Below, one piece after another: positions 7,796 through 16,412 of a stretch of 64,000 nt of DNA; positions within the stretch are counted from its first letter, which is position 1; each line of letters begins with the position of its first letter. Under the pieces are notes generated by a model. The model searched no databases. It saw only the letters and a program-made list of their open reading frames with translations, and was not told the origin of the DNA. The stretch is from Streptomyces xylophagus (GTDB lineage Bacteria > Actinomycetota > Actinomycetes > Streptomycetales > Streptomycetaceae): positions 62,001-126,000 of the forward strand of contig NZ_JNWO01000005.1 in assembly GCF_000716435.1 (NCBI RefSeq). Direction: 5' to 3'. Position numbers and translations under genes: made by a program.

Positions 7796-8437
7796 ATGCC
7801 GTCGCACGCACAACTCAGTGAGATCCTCGACACGGTGGGCACTGCACTGCTGACCGTCGAATGTCAACAGGGGGTGGTCGGCCCGGACAGCGCACTGCCC
7901 GAACTCGCCCTCGCCGCCCGCTCGTCGGGCGCGCTCGCCAACGTCGCCCGGCTGGTCGCCGCCGCCCACGAGAGCGGGGTGCAGGTCATCCACGCGGTCG
8001 CCGAACGCCGCCCGGACGGCCGGGGCGCGAACCACAACGCCCGGCTGTTCCGCGCCGCCGAACGCCTGCCCGTACAGCAGCTGTCGGGCACCACGGCGGT
8101 GCGCGTCGCGCCCCCGATCGAGGTCGCCGAGGAGGACTTCGTCGTACGACGGCTGCACGGTCTGTCACCGATCCAGGGCACCGAAGTCGACGCGCTGTTA
8201 AGGAACTTGGGCTGCCGCACACTGATCGTCACCGGCGTCTCGGCCAACGTGGCGATTCCCAACGCCGTGTTCGACGCCGTCAACCGCGGCTACACCGTCG
8301 TCGTACCGAAGGACGCCATCGCGGGGGTGCCCTCGGAGTACACCCCCGCGATGATCCGCAACACCCTCGCATTGGTCGCTACGGTCGCGACCACGGACGA
8401 GGTGCTGGGCTGTCTCAAACGACCGCGCCGGAGCTGA
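7796..8437 (+). CDS. Isochorismatase-fold (cysteine hydrolase superfamily) protein with altered active site
   Basis: The 213-residue Rossmann-like protein follows the isochorismatase/nicotinamidase pattern from LLTVECQQGVVG to GYTVVVPKDAIAG. The usual catalytic triad is D, K, C. Here the Asp position reads Glu (TVECQQG) and the cysteine position reads Ala (VSANVAIPN), so a cysteine-hydrolase mechanism is unlikely. True isochorismatases also lack the Cys, but they keep the Asp. It may be a binding protein or an unusual hydrolase. ATG 7796 is preceded by AAGGGAGAG. It converges with the Rieske gene 3 bases from its end. Confidence 0.8.
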   Translation: MPSHAQLSEILDTVGTALLTVECQQGVVGPDSALPELALAARSSGALANVARLVAAAHESGVQVIHAVAERRPDGRGANHNARLFRAAERLPVQQLSGTTAVRVAPPIEVAEEDFVVRRLHGLSPIQGTEVDALLRNLGCRTLIVTGVSANVAIPNAVFDAVNRGYTVVVPKDAIAGVPSEYTPAMIRNTLALVATVATTDEVLGCLKRPRRS

Positions 8438-8440
8438 CCG

Positions 8441-8908
8441 TCACGCCAGCGTGATGGAGTCCCCGGACACGGTGATCTGCTCGGCGGGCAGCGCCTCGGT
8501 CGCGGGACCCTTCTTCACGCTGCCGTCCGTGACGGAGAACTCGCTCTTGTGGCACGGACAGACGATGACGCCGTTGCTGATGCTGCTCACCGCACAGCCC
8601 TGGTGGGTGCACTTCGACGAGAACGCCTTGTACGTGCCCGCCGTCGGCTGGGTGACCACCACGCCCTGGCTGGCGAAGATCTTGCCGCCGCCCTCGGGGA
8701 TGTCGGAGGTCTTCGCCAGTTCGGTACCGCCGGCGGCACCCTGGGCGGTGGACGAACCCGCGGTGTTGGTGGAGCCCGAGGAGTCCGACGACGAGTCGTC
8801 GCTGGACGAACACGCGGTCAGCGCGACGGCGAGTCCCGCCGCGCCGACCGCCGCCAACGCGGTGCGGCGGGACGGCGCCGTAACGGGTTCGAACGAGTCG
8901 CTGGTCAT
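8441..8908 (-). CDS. Tat-exported Rieske [2Fe-2S] lipoprotein
   Basis: The 155-residue protein begins with a twin-arginine signal (SRRTALAAVGAAG) that ends in the lipobox LTAC, so it is predicted to fold in the cytoplasm, be exported by Tat and be lipid-anchored. A Ser/Asp-rich linker leads to a Rieske domain with both cluster-binding boxes, CTHQGC and CPCHKSEF. It resembles the small Rieske proteins found alone in Streptomyces, whose electron partners are unknown, rather than the QcrA subunit. ATG 8908 has AAGGA about 8 bases upstream; the longer frame is not used. Confidence 0.9.
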   Translation of the reverse strand: MTSDSFEPVTAPSRRTALAAVGAAGLAVALTACSSSDDSSSDSSGSTNTAGSSTAQGAAGGTELAKTSDIPEGGGKIFASQGVVVTQPTAGTYKAFSSKCTHQGCAVSSISNGVIVCPCHKSEFSVTDGSVKKGPATEALPAEQITVSGDSITLA

Positions 8909-9101
8909 GCTGACGTTCCTTCCATGGGGGGCGTGTGTGACTGTGCAAAGGGGTACGAAGTGCGGGCGACCGTCGTTCAGACGGTGTCGAGAGCTTGGCC
9001 TGATCGAGATCAGGTGTGCGTAAAACGTCCCTGTCGTTCCGCTGTCGGCCCTGTATAAGGCCTGAACAGGCGCTTGTAGCGGGCACCAGTAACCTGGGGC
9101 G

Positions 9102-9857
9102 ATGCTCAAGGAAGTCATTGCGACCCGCTACATCACGCCCCTGCGCGAGGGCGGTTCGCTGCCGGGGCTCGTCGAGGGTGACGACTTCGCGCCGTACGTC
9201 ATGAAGTTCAGCGGCGCAGGACAGGGCCGCAAGACGCTCGTCGCCGAGGTCGTGGTGGGGGAGCTGGCCCGCCGGCTGGGCTTCCGGGTTCCCCGTCTGG
9301 TGACCCTCGACCTCGACCCGGTGCTCGGCCTCGGTGAACCCGACCAGCAGGTCCAGGAACTGCTCAGGTCGAGCGGCGGCACCAACCTCGGCATGGACTT
9401 CCTGTCCGGCGCGCTCGGCTTCGACCCGCTCGCCTTCACGGTGAGCCCGGAGGAGGCCGGCCGGATCGTCTGGTTCGACGCGCTGGTCAACAACGTCGAC
9501 CGCTCCTGGCGCAACCCCAACCTCCTGATGTGGCACGGCGACCTGTGGCTCATCGACCACGGTGCCACCATGATCTGGCACCACAACTGGCCCGGCGCGG
9601 AGACTTCGGCGGCCCGTCCCTACGACGCCACCGATCACGCCCTCGCCCGCTTCGCCCCGGACCTCGCGACCGCCGCCGGGGACCTGGCACCGCGGGTCAC
9701 CGAGGAACTCCTCGCCGAGGTCACCGCCGAGATCCCCGACGCCTGGCTGACCGGCGAGCCCGGCTTCGACACCCCGGATCTCCTCCGTGAGGCGTACGCG
9801 GCACCCCTCCTCGCGCGCGTGCCCTTCCTCCATGAACGCATCAAGGGACTCCAGTGA
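9102..9857 (+). CDS. HipA-like kinase-fold protein
   Basis: The 251-residue protein resembles the HipA/phosphatidylinositol-kinase-like family. It has an N-terminal nucleotide-binding region (YVMKFSGAGQGRKTLVAEVV), a catalytic loop NNVDRSWRNPN with the expected Asp and Asn, and a metal-binding WLIDHGATM. It lacks the HipA N-terminal beta-barrel, and no HipB-like HTH gene is adjacent. Its stop overlaps the GTG of the DUF3037 gene, so the two are translationally coupled and probably work together. The substrate is unknown. Toxin or housekeeping roles are both open. Confidence 0.8.
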   Translation: MLKEVIATRYITPLREGGSLPGLVEGDDFAPYVMKFSGAGQGRKTLVAEVVVGELARRLGFRVPRLVTLDLDPVLGLGEPDQQVQELLRSSGGTNLGMDFLSGALGFDPLAFTVSPEEAGRIVWFDALVNNVDRSWRNPNLLMWHGDLWLIDHGATMIWHHNWPGAETSAARPYDATDHALARFAPDLATAAGDLAPRVTEELLAEVTAEIPDAWLTGEPGFDTPDLLREAYAAPLLARVPFLHERIKGLQ

Positions 9858-10270
9858 CCGAGCGCCACATCATCCGGCCCAGCGAGGCCAACGAACGGGA
9901 CGTCTTCGAGTACGCCCTGCTGCGCGTCGTCCCCCGCGTCGAGCGCGGCGAGCAGATCAACGCGGGGGTGCTCGTCTACTGCCGCGCCCAGTCCTACGTC
10001 GGTGCGCGCACCCATCTGGACGAGGCTCGGCTGCTCGCCCTCGACCCGGCGGCCGACGTGGCCGGAATCAGGGCCGCGCTCGGTGCCGTGGAAGGTGTGT
10101 GCGCGGGTGGTGAGGCCGCGGGGCAGGCGGCGGCGGACGATGCCGGGCGGCGGTTCCGGTGGCTGATCGCGCCCCGGTCGACGGTGGTGCAGCCGGGGCC
10201 CGTGCACACCGGTCTCACCGTCGATCCGGCGGCCGAGGCGGAGCGCCTGCTGGACCTGCTGGTGAGGTAA
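9854..10270 (+). CDS. DUF3037 protein coupled to the HipA-like kinase
   Basis: The 138-residue protein has the DUF3037 pattern: FEYALLRVVPRVERGEQINAG near the start, a middle helix region, and RFRWLIAPRSTVVQPGPVHTG. Its function is unknown. The GTGA overlap (GTG 9854 within the preceding stop) indicates coupled translation with the HipA-like kinase. This gene pair recurs in bacteria, which suggests that DUF3037 proteins are partners or antidotes of that kinase; this is inference. Confidence 0.8.
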   Translation: MTERHIIRPSEANERDVFEYALLRVVPRVERGEQINAGVLVYCRAQSYVGARTHLDEARLLALDPAADVAGIRAALGAVEGVCAGGEAAGQAAADDAGRRFRWLIAPRSTVVQPGPVHTGLTVDPAAEAERLLDLLVR

Positions 10271-10295
10271 TGGATCACACCCGGCCGCGCGCACG

Positions 10296-10324
10296 TTGAC
10301 ACCGCGTGCCAGGGCTTCTAGCGT
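10296..10324 (+). promoter_or_regulatory. Sigma-70-like promoter (TTGACA - 17 nt - TAGCGT)
   Basis: TTGACA at 10296-10301 and TAGCGT at 10319-10324 are separated by exactly 17 bases and point at the SDR gene starting at 10412. The expected start point is near 10331, giving an ~80-base leader that contains a palindromic operator and the GAGGAG ribosome site. Confidence 0.65.
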
Positions 10325-10342
10325 CACGTCTGCCGAAGGTAC

Positions 10343-10356
10343 TAAGCGGTCGCTCA
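10343..10356. promoter_or_regulatory. TetR-type operator (AGCG-N2-CGCT) in the SDR leader
   Basis: TAAGCGGTCGCTCA contains the inverted repeat AGCG/CGCT with a 2-base centre, the form of sites bound by TetR regulators of fatty-acid and acyl-CoA genes in actinomycetes. It lies about 15 bases downstream of the predicted transcription start of the fabG-like gene, a position suited to repression. No TetR gene is in the neighbourhood. Confidence 0.45.
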
Positions 10357-10411
10357 CCGACTGGCCGCGGTTTCAAGGGCGAGAGTCTCTCAAGGGCGAG
10401 GAGAACCAGGA

Positions 10412-11173
10412 ATGTCCACCACTGAGCAGCGGGTCGCGATCGTCACCGGCGGAGCGCGGGGCATCGGCGCCGCCACCGCCGTACGCCTCGCGGCCGAGGG
10501 CCGTGCGGTCGCCGTGATCGACCTCGACGAGGCCGCCTGCAAGGACACCGTGGAGAAGATCACCGCGGCCGGCGGCAAGGCCCTCGCGGTCGGCGCCGAC
10601 GTCTCCGACGAGGCGCAGGTCGAGGCCGCGATCACGCGCATCGTCGCCGAGCTGGGCGCGCCGACGATCCTCGTCAACAACGCGGGCGTGCTCCGCGACA
10701 ACCTGCTCTTCAAGATGAGCGTCTCCGACTGGGACACCGTCCTCGGCGTGCACCTGCGCGGCTCGTTCCTGATGACCAAGGCCGTCCAGAAGCACATGGT
10801 CGACGCGGGCTTCGGCCGGATCGTCAACCTCTCCTCGTCCTCCGCCCTCGGCAACCGCGGCCAGGCCAACTACTCCGCCGCCAAGGCCGGTCTGCAGGGC
10901 TTCACCAAGACCCTCGCCATCGAGCTCGGCAAGTTCGGCATCACGGCCAACGCCGTCGCCCCCGGCTTCATCGCCACCGACATGACCGCCGCCACCGCCG
11001 CCCGGGTCGGCATGGGCTTCGAGGACTTCAAGGCCGCCGCCGCCACCCAGATCCCGGTGCAGCGCGTCGGCGAGCCCGACGACATCGCCAACGCCGTCGC
11101 CTTCTTCACGAACGAGGCGGCCGGTTTCGTCTCCGGCCAGGTCCTGTACGTCGCCGGCGGACCGCTCAACTAG
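10412..11173 (+). CDS. SDR oxidoreductase, 3-oxoacyl-ACP reductase-like (FabG type)
   Basis: The 253-residue short-chain dehydrogenase has the cofactor motif TGGARGIG, NNAG at residues ~90, the catalytic Ser in NLSSSSALG, and the YxxxK motif in YSAAKAG. The C-terminal half is typical of FabG-like beta-ketoacyl reductases (VAPGFIATDMT, SGQVLYVAGG). The D at the end of beta-2 (VIDLDE) favours NAD over NADP. ATG 10412 follows GAGGAG. It is the first gene of a likely two-SDR operon behind a TTGACA/TAGCGT promoter and a TetR-type site, consistent with fatty-acid or acyl-CoA metabolism. Confidence 0.88.
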   Translation: MSTTEQRVAIVTGGARGIGAATAVRLAAEGRAVAVIDLDEAACKDTVEKITAAGGKALAVGADVSDEAQVEAAITRIVAELGAPTILVNNAGVLRDNLLFKMSVSDWDTVLGVHLRGSFLMTKAVQKHMVDAGFGRIVNLSSSSALGNRGQANYSAAKAGLQGFTKTLAIELGKFGITANAVAPGFIATDMTAATAARVGMGFEDFKAAAATQIPVQRVGEPDDIANAVAFFTNEAAGFVSGQVLYVAGGPLN

Positions 11174-11205
11174 GCATCACGGGAACACGGGAACGCGGGA
11201 AAACA

Positions 11206-11967
11206 ATGACTGAACTGCCTGAACTCTCCGGCAAGGTCGCCGTCATCACCGGCGCCAGCCGCGGCATCGGCTACGGCGTCGCCGAGGCCCTGCTCGCCCG
11301 CGGCGACCGGGTCTGCATCACCGGCCGCAACGAGGACGCCCTCAAGGAGGCCGTCGAGACGCTCGGCGCCGACCGCGTCATCGGCGTGGCCGGCAAGGCC
11401 CACGACGAGGCCCACCAGGCCGTCGTCGTCGAGCGCACGATGGAGGCCTTCGGCCGGATCGACTTCCTGGTCAACAACGCCGGTACGAACCCGGTGTTCG
11501 GCCCGATCGCCGACCTCGACCTGAACGTCGCCCGCAAGGTCTTCGAGACCAACGTCATCTCGGCGCTCGGCTTCGCCCAGAAGACCTGGCACGCCTGGCA
11601 GAAGGACAACGGCGGCGCCATCGTCAACATCGCCTCCCTCGCCGGGGTCTCCGCCTCGCCGTTCATCGGCGCGTACGGCGTCAGCAAGGCCGCGATGATC
11701 AACCTGACGCTCCAGCTGGCGCACGAGTTCGCGCCCGGCGTGCGGGTCAACTCGATCGCCCCGGCGGTCGTGAAGACCAAGTTCGCCGCCGCCCTGTACG
11801 AGGGCCGCGAGGCGGAGGCCGCCGCCTCCTACCCGCTGGCCCGGCTCGGCGTGCCGTCCGACATCGGCGGCGCCGCCGCGTTCCTGACCTCGGATCAGTC
11901 CGACTGGATCACCGGCCAGACCCTCGTCGTCGACGGCGGCATCTTCCTGAACGCCGGAGTCGGCTGA
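11206..11967 (+). CDS. SDR oxidoreductase
   Basis: The 253-residue short-chain dehydrogenase has TGASRGIG, NNAGTNP, the catalytic Ser of NIASLAG and the YGVSKAA motif, and ends with ITGQTLVVDGG. The R of ITGRNED after beta-2 suggests NADPH use, unlike its upstream SDR neighbour. The substrate is unknown. It starts at ATG 11206, 33 bases after the preceding SDR gene on the same strand, so co-transcription is likely. Confidence 0.88.
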   Translation: MTELPELSGKVAVITGASRGIGYGVAEALLARGDRVCITGRNEDALKEAVETLGADRVIGVAGKAHDEAHQAVVVERTMEAFGRIDFLVNNAGTNPVFGPIADLDLNVARKVFETNVISALGFAQKTWHAWQKDNGGAIVNIASLAGVSASPFIGAYGVSKAAMINLTLQLAHEFAPGVRVNSIAPAVVKTKFAAALYEGREAEAAASYPLARLGVPSDIGGAAAFLTSDQSDWITGQTLVVDGGIFLNAGVG

Positions 11968-12051
11968 CCAATCCGTCCGGGCGTCGATTTCTTTGCAGTT
12001 CACTTGACGAAATCGGCGCCCGTGTCGAGGCACGAAACCGCGCACAGTCGA

Positions 12052-12067
12052 ATGACAACGTCGTCAT
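12052..12067. promoter_or_regulatory. Inverted repeat ATGAC-N6-GTCAT upstream of the solute-binding protein gene
   Basis: ATGAC and GTCAT flank AACGTC, giving a nearly perfect 16-bp palindrome about 100 bases upstream of the lipoprotein gene and close to an AT-rich CATAAAAA. It has the shape of a GntR or LacI operator, and no regulator gene is adjacent. A TATGGT -10-like hexamer at 12125-12130 lies closer to the gene. Confidence 0.35.
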
Positions 12068-12168
12068 AAAAACGCTGATCAAAGGCCCCGTCCGAACCTT
12101 GCTCGACCGGCCGGGGCACTGCGGTATGGTCTGCCGACCCTTGGTACGGCGGATCGAGGAGCGTGCGC

Positions 12169-13743
12169 GTGTTCAACCGGAACCGAGGCCTGCGCAGAGT
12201 CGCGGCGATGGCGTCGATATCCCTGGTGGCCGGATGCGGAGTGTTCTCGGACGGGAATCCCGACGACCGCGGACCCATCGTCGTCGGGACCACCAGCGCC
12301 CCCAGCACACTCGACCCGGCCGCCTCCTGGGACGGCTCCTGGGAACTGTTCCGCAACATCTACCAGACGCTGCTGGCCTATCCGAACGGCGCGACCACAC
12401 CCCAGGCGGACGCCGCCAAGTGCCGCTTCACGGACGCCTCGAACACCACGTACCGCTGCGCACTGCGCGCGGGCATGAAGTTCGCCGACGGCGACACCCT
12501 CGACGCCCAGGCCGTCAAGCACTCCATCGACCGGATCAGACAGATCGACGTCCCGGGCGGCCCCGCGGGCCTGCTCGGCAGCCTCGACCGGGTGCAGGTG
12601 ATCGGCGACCGCGACGTCGTCTTCCACCTCAACAAGCCCGACGCCACCTTCCCGTTCGTGCTCGCCACCCCGGCCATGTCGATCGTCGACCCCGACGACT
12701 ACCCCGCGCACTCCCTGCGCAAGGACGGCAAGGTCTTCGGCTCCGGGCCGTACACCCTGAAGTCCTACGACGACGGCAAGCAGGCCCAACTCGTCCGCAA
12801 CGACCGCTACAAGGGCTTCGCCGAGCGGGAGAACAGCGCGGTGACGATCCGCTACTTCCAGGACTCCGGCACCATGGTCAAGGCGCTGCGGGACGGGAAG
12901 ATCGACGTCACCTACCGCGGCCTCGCCGCCGACGACATCGTCTCCCTCCAGGGCCGCCCCTCCAAGAGCCTGCAACTGGTCGACGGCGCCGGCACCGACA
13001 TCAACTACCTGGTGTTCAACCCCAAGGACCAGTGGGCCCGCAACCCCGCCGTCCGCAAGGCAGTAGCCCAGATCGTCGACCGCGGCGCGATCACCCACAA
13101 GATCTATCGCGACACCGTCGACCCGCTCTACTCCATGGTCCCGAAGGGCCTCACCGGCCACACCACCGCCTTCTACGACAGCTTCGGCGACCCCAGCGTC
13201 CCCAAGGCGCGGAACATCCTCACCAAGGCGGGCATCACCGAGCGCGTCCCGCTCACCCTCTGGTACACGTCCGACCGCTACGGCTCCGAGACCGCCCTCG
13301 AATTCAGGGAACTCAAACGGCAGTTGGACAGCTCCGGGCTCTTCACGATCACCCTGAAGAGCCGTCCCTGGAAGACGTACGTGACGGGCTACCAGAAGGG
13401 CGAGTACCCGGTGTTCGGGCGCGGCTGGTTCCCGGACTTCCCCGACGCCGAGAACTTCATCGCGCCGTTCGTCGGGCAGCAGAACGCGCTCGGTACGCCC
13501 TACCCGGCACCGAAGATCACCAACGTGCTGCTGCCCGAGTCCCGCCGGGAGACCGACCGGGCCGACGTGGTCAAGGAGTTCGAGGACGCCCAGCAGATCC
13601 TGGTGGACGACACCCGGCTGCTGCCCCTGTGGCAGGGCCGGCAGTACGTCGCCGCGAGCGACGACATCTCCGGCGGGGAACAGGCCCTCGACCCGTCCAC
13701 GATCATGATGATGTGGGAGCTGTACCGCAAGACCAGCTGGTGA
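12169..13743 (+). CDS. ABC transporter solute-binding lipoprotein (peptide/nickel type)
   Basis: The 524-residue protein has a lipoprotein signal ending in LVAGC and then the SBP_bac_5 (DppA/OppA) fold: LDPAASWDGSWELFRNIYQTL near the N-terminus, MKFADGDTLDAQAVKHSIDRI, and GSGPYTLKSYDDGKQ. It would capture oligopeptides or similar solutes outside the membrane. No permease or ATPase genes are adjacent, so it is an orphan and must share a transporter encoded elsewhere, or act as a sensor. GTG 12169 lies 8 bases after GAGGA; GTG 12163 is too close to it. Confidence 0.88.
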   Translation: MFNRNRGLRRVAAMASISLVAGCGVFSDGNPDDRGPIVVGTTSAPSTLDPAASWDGSWELFRNIYQTLLAYPNGATTPQADAAKCRFTDASNTTYRCALRAGMKFADGDTLDAQAVKHSIDRIRQIDVPGGPAGLLGSLDRVQVIGDRDVVFHLNKPDATFPFVLATPAMSIVDPDDYPAHSLRKDGKVFGSGPYTLKSYDDGKQAQLVRNDRYKGFAERENSAVTIRYFQDSGTMVKALRDGKIDVTYRGLAADDIVSLQGRPSKSLQLVDGAGTDINYLVFNPKDQWARNPAVRKAVAQIVDRGAITHKIYRDTVDPLYSMVPKGLTGHTTAFYDSFGDPSVPKARNILTKAGITERVPLTLWYTSDRYGSETALEFRELKRQLDSSGLFTITLKSRPWKTYVTGYQKGEYPVFGRGWFPDFPDAENFIAPFVGQQNALGTPYPAPKITNVLLPESRRETDRADVVKEFEDAQQILVDDTRLLPLWQGRQYVAASDDISGGEQALDPSTIMMMWELYRKTSW

Positions 13744-13856
13744 CACGGATCCCGGCACCCGTTGTCAGTGGTCGCCTGTAGGTTCTGGGACATGGAGGCG
13801 ACCGCACAGCGCGGTCGCTCCGCATCGCAGTCGCCGCACACGGTAAGGAAGTTGAC

Positions 13857-14540
13857 GTGACCGACATCTCCATGCTCCCCGAGTCCTGGCGCGGGGTCCT
13901 GGGCGACGAGCTTCAGCAGCCCTACTTCAAGGAGCTGACCGAGTTCGTCGAGGAGGAGCGGGCGAAGGGTCCGGTCTACCCTCCGCGCGAGGAGGTCTTC
14001 GCCGCGCTGGAGGCGACGCCGTACGACCAGGTGAAGGTGCTGGTCCTCGGTCAGGACCCGTACCACGGCGAGGGGCAGGGACACGGCCTGTGCTTCTCGG
14101 TCCGCCCGGGTGTGAAGACCCCGCCCTCCCTCCGGAACATCTACAAGGAGATGAAGGAGGAACTGGACCTCCCGATCCCGGACAACGGCTATCTGATGCC
14201 GTGGGCCCAGCAGGGCGTCCTGCTGCTCAACGCGGTGCTCACGGTCCGCTCCGGCGAGGCCAACTCGCACAAGGCCAAGGGCTGGGAGAAGTTCACGGAC
14301 GCGGTCATCCGCGCGGTGGCCGACCGCCCCGACCCGGCGGTGTTCGTCCTGTGGGGCAACTACGCGCAGAAGAAGCTCCCCCTGATCGACGAGAAGCGGC
14401 ACGTGGTGGTCAAGGGCGCGCACCCCTCCCCGCTGTCCGCCAAGAAGTTCTTCGGCTCCCGCCCGTTCACCCAGATCGACGAGGCCGTCGCCCAGCAGGG
14501 CCACACCGCGATCGACTGGCGCATCCCGAACCTGGGCTGA
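13857..14540 (+). CDS. ung: Uracil-DNA glycosylase (family 1)
   Basis: The 227-residue enzyme has both diagnostic motifs of family 1 UDG: the water-activating GQDPYHGEGQ (catalytic Asp, residues ~65) and the minor-groove loop HPSPLS (catalytic His, ~187). LVLLL-type strands and FVLWGNYAQKK match as well. It removes uracil from DNA at the start of base-excision repair. The start is GTG 13857, preceded by TAAGGAAG. Length and motifs are complete. Confidence 0.96.
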   Translation: MTDISMLPESWRGVLGDELQQPYFKELTEFVEEERAKGPVYPPREEVFAALEATPYDQVKVLVLGQDPYHGEGQGHGLCFSVRPGVKTPPSLRNIYKEMKEELDLPIPDNGYLMPWAQQGVLLLNAVLTVRSGEANSHKAKGWEKFTDAVIRAVADRPDPAVFVLWGNYAQKKLPLIDEKRHVVVKGAHPSPLSAKKFFGSRPFTQIDEAVAQQGHTAIDWRIPNLG

Positions 14541-14641
14541 CCCCACCGGGCCGGTCCGGGGCCGCCTGACGGGGATTGTCAGTGCCGCCGGTTAGCGTCG
14601 ACCGAGACAGCTGGTACGGCTGACGAGGTGCGGAGGACGCG

Positions 14642-15175
14642 GTGGCGGAGCGACAGGGACAGGCGGCGCCGGACGCTCTGCTGACGCGGATCGGACAGGT
14701 CGTCATGCTGCACCACGGCGGCGACCGCGAGGAGGCCCGGGACCGGCTGCTGGGCCTGTGGGCGGAGCTGGGCGAGGACGGCGACCCGCTCCACCGCTGC
14801 ACCTTGGCCCACTACCTGGCCGACACCCAGGACGACCCGACCGACGAACTCGCCTGGGATCTCCGGGCGTTGTCGGCGGCGGACGAACTGACGGACGGGC
14901 GGGACACCGGCGACAACGGCGAGGAGGGGGCGATCGCGGTCCGCGCCTTCTACCCCTCCCTGCACCTCAACCTCGCCGCCGACTATGTGAAACTCGGCCG
15001 CGCCGACGCCGCCCGCACCCACCTCCACCGGGCCCGGGGCGCCTGCGCGGTCCTCGCCGACGACGGCTACGGCAACGGCGTACGGGCCGCGATCAGCCGA
15101 CTGGAACTGCGGCTCGACACCGAAGGGGGCTCAGCGGGAGACGGGACTTGGGGGCCGCCGAGACAGCGGCCCTAG
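14642..15175 (+). CDS. Hypothetical TPR-like protein
   Basis: The 177-residue acidic protein is helical throughout. It has HHGGDREEARDRLLGLWAEL, HRCTLAHYLAD and LNLAADYVKLGRADAARTHLHRA, the last being a good tetratricopeptide-like helix pair. No catalytic motif or signal peptide is seen. It probably mediates protein contacts, but no partner is indicated by its neighbours. GTG 14642 follows GGAGG. The next gene converges on it. Confidence 0.6.
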   Translation: MAERQGQAAPDALLTRIGQVVMLHHGGDREEARDRLLGLWAELGEDGDPLHRCTLAHYLADTQDDPTDELAWDLRALSAADELTDGRDTGDNGEEGAIAVRAFYPSLHLNLAADYVKLGRADAARTHLHRARGACAVLADDGYGNGVRAAISRLELRLDTEGGSAGDGTWGPPRQRP

Positions 15176-15202
15176 GGTCTGGTCGGCAGGGTCCCGCTGG
15201 CC

Positions 15203-15688
15203 TCAACGGCTGTACGTCTGACCGCAGATGATCGACTGGGGGCTGTCCGGCTTCCAGCCACCGTACTTCCTGCCCAGGGCACAGACGTCCGTCGTGTTCT
15301 TCGGTACCGACTTCACCACGTCGGGGATGTCCGCGCCCGGCTGCCGGGGGTGGCGCGGCTTCGGGTGCGGATGAGGGTGGGGATGGGGATGCGGGTGTGC
15401 GCGGGGGACCGGTGCCTGTGCCGCCTTCGGGGGCGTGACCGGTGCGCGGTGCGGCGGATGCGGGGCCGGTTTCGGGCGGTGGGACGGGTCGATGAGTTCC
15501 AGTGCCTCCCGTGCCGGGGCCTGCACGACCTGCGGCTCCGCGCTGCCGTCCGGACGCGGCACCGACGCTTGGGACGGTGGCGCGGCAGGGGGCGCGGGGG
15601 CGGGCGGCCGCTGGACGGTCACACAGCCGGAGAGGGCCGAGACAGCCACGGTGACCAGGAGCGTTGCGGTGGTCGTCGTTCGATGCAC
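15203..15688 (-). CDS. Secreted lipoprotein with Pro/Ala region and His-Pro repeat
   Basis: The 161-residue protein has a signal peptide with lipobox LSGC at residues ~18-21, a long Pro/Ala-rich region, a run of six His-Pro dipeptides (residues ~99-110), and a compact C-terminal segment with two cysteines (DVCALGRKYGG, SIICGQTY) that looks like the conserved functional part. The His-Pro run could bind metal ions; that is inference. GTG 15688 gives a good signal peptide, but no clear Shine-Dalgarno sequence precedes it. The function is unknown. Confidence 0.65.
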   Translation of the reverse strand: MHRTTTTATLLVTVAVSALSGCVTVQRPPAPAPPAAPPSQASVPRPDGSAEPQVVQAPAREALELIDPSHRPKPAPHPPHRAPVTPPKAAQAPVPRAHPHPHPHPHPHPKPRHPRQPGADIPDVVKSVPKNTTDVCALGRKYGGWKPDSPQSIICGQTYSR

Positions 15689-15805
15689 CCGCGCAACTCT
15701 GCTGGTTCCGGCCCCGTTTGGAACACCGGACGGGCGGATGATGCCCCACACGGGTGATCTCCGCCCCCTTACGGACGGCCCGCGCCCGCCCCGGGTGACG
15801 TGACG

Positions 15806-16318
15806 TCAGTCGCCGGTGTTGCCGTCGATGCGCTCGCGGAGCAGGTCGGCGTGGCCGTTGTGCCGCGCGTACTCCTCGATCATGTGCGTGTAGATCCAGC
15901 GCAGGTTGAAGCGCTCACCGGTGCGCCGGTGCTTGCCCAGGGAGTGGTCGTCCAGGGTGAACCGGGCCGCGTGCTCGTTCGCCACCGCGATCTCGGCCCG
16001 CCAGGTGGTGTGCGCCTCCGCCCAGGTGTCCGTCCCGGTGGTGTGGAAGTCGCCGTCCGGGTCCTCCTCGGTGAAGTAGATCGGGTCCGCCTGCTCGTCC
16101 GCCATGACCTTGCGGAACCAGCCCCGTTCCACCTCCGCCATGTGCCGCACCAGGCCCATGAGCGACAGCGTGGACGGCTCCACGGACGCGGTCCTCAACT
16201 GCTCGTCGGTCAGCCCCTCGCACTTCCAGGCCAGGGTCTCCCGGTGGTACGTGAGCCAGCCCTCCAGCATGGTGCGTTCGTCGGCGGTGGTCGCGGGTTC
16301 AGTGCGCTCGATGGTCAT
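15806..16318 (-). CDS. DinB-family protein
   Basis: The 170-residue four-helix protein belongs to the DinB/DUF664 group: LEGWLTYHRETLAWKCEGLTDEQL, LMGLVRHMAEVERGWF (metal-binding His) and the C-terminal MIEEYARHNGHADLL (two further His). The three His positions form the metal site of this superfamily, which includes mycothiol-dependent enzymes in actinomycetes. The exact role is unknown. ATG 16318 is preceded by GAGGA. It is divergent from the Gfo/Idh/MocA gene. Confidence 0.85.
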   Translation of the reverse strand: MTIERTEPATTADERTMLEGWLTYHRETLAWKCEGLTDEQLRTASVEPSTLSLMGLVRHMAEVERGWFRKVMADEQADPIYFTEEDPDGDFHTTGTDTWAEAHTTWRAEIAVANEHAARFTLDDHSLGKHRRTGERFNLRWIYTHMIEEYARHNGHADLLRERIDGNTGD

Positions 16319-16412
16319 GCCCGCATCCTCGCGCGCCCGGTCCGCCCGCACCAGCGGATATCCCCCGCCGTATGCTTCCGAGGTACCGCCGGGCGAGCGT
16401 TAGGGAGACTCC

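Noticed and set aside
12079..13758. Long frames on both strands over the solute-binding protein
   Set aside because: Only the lipoprotein frame has a signal peptide and SBP motifs; the others are GC shadows.
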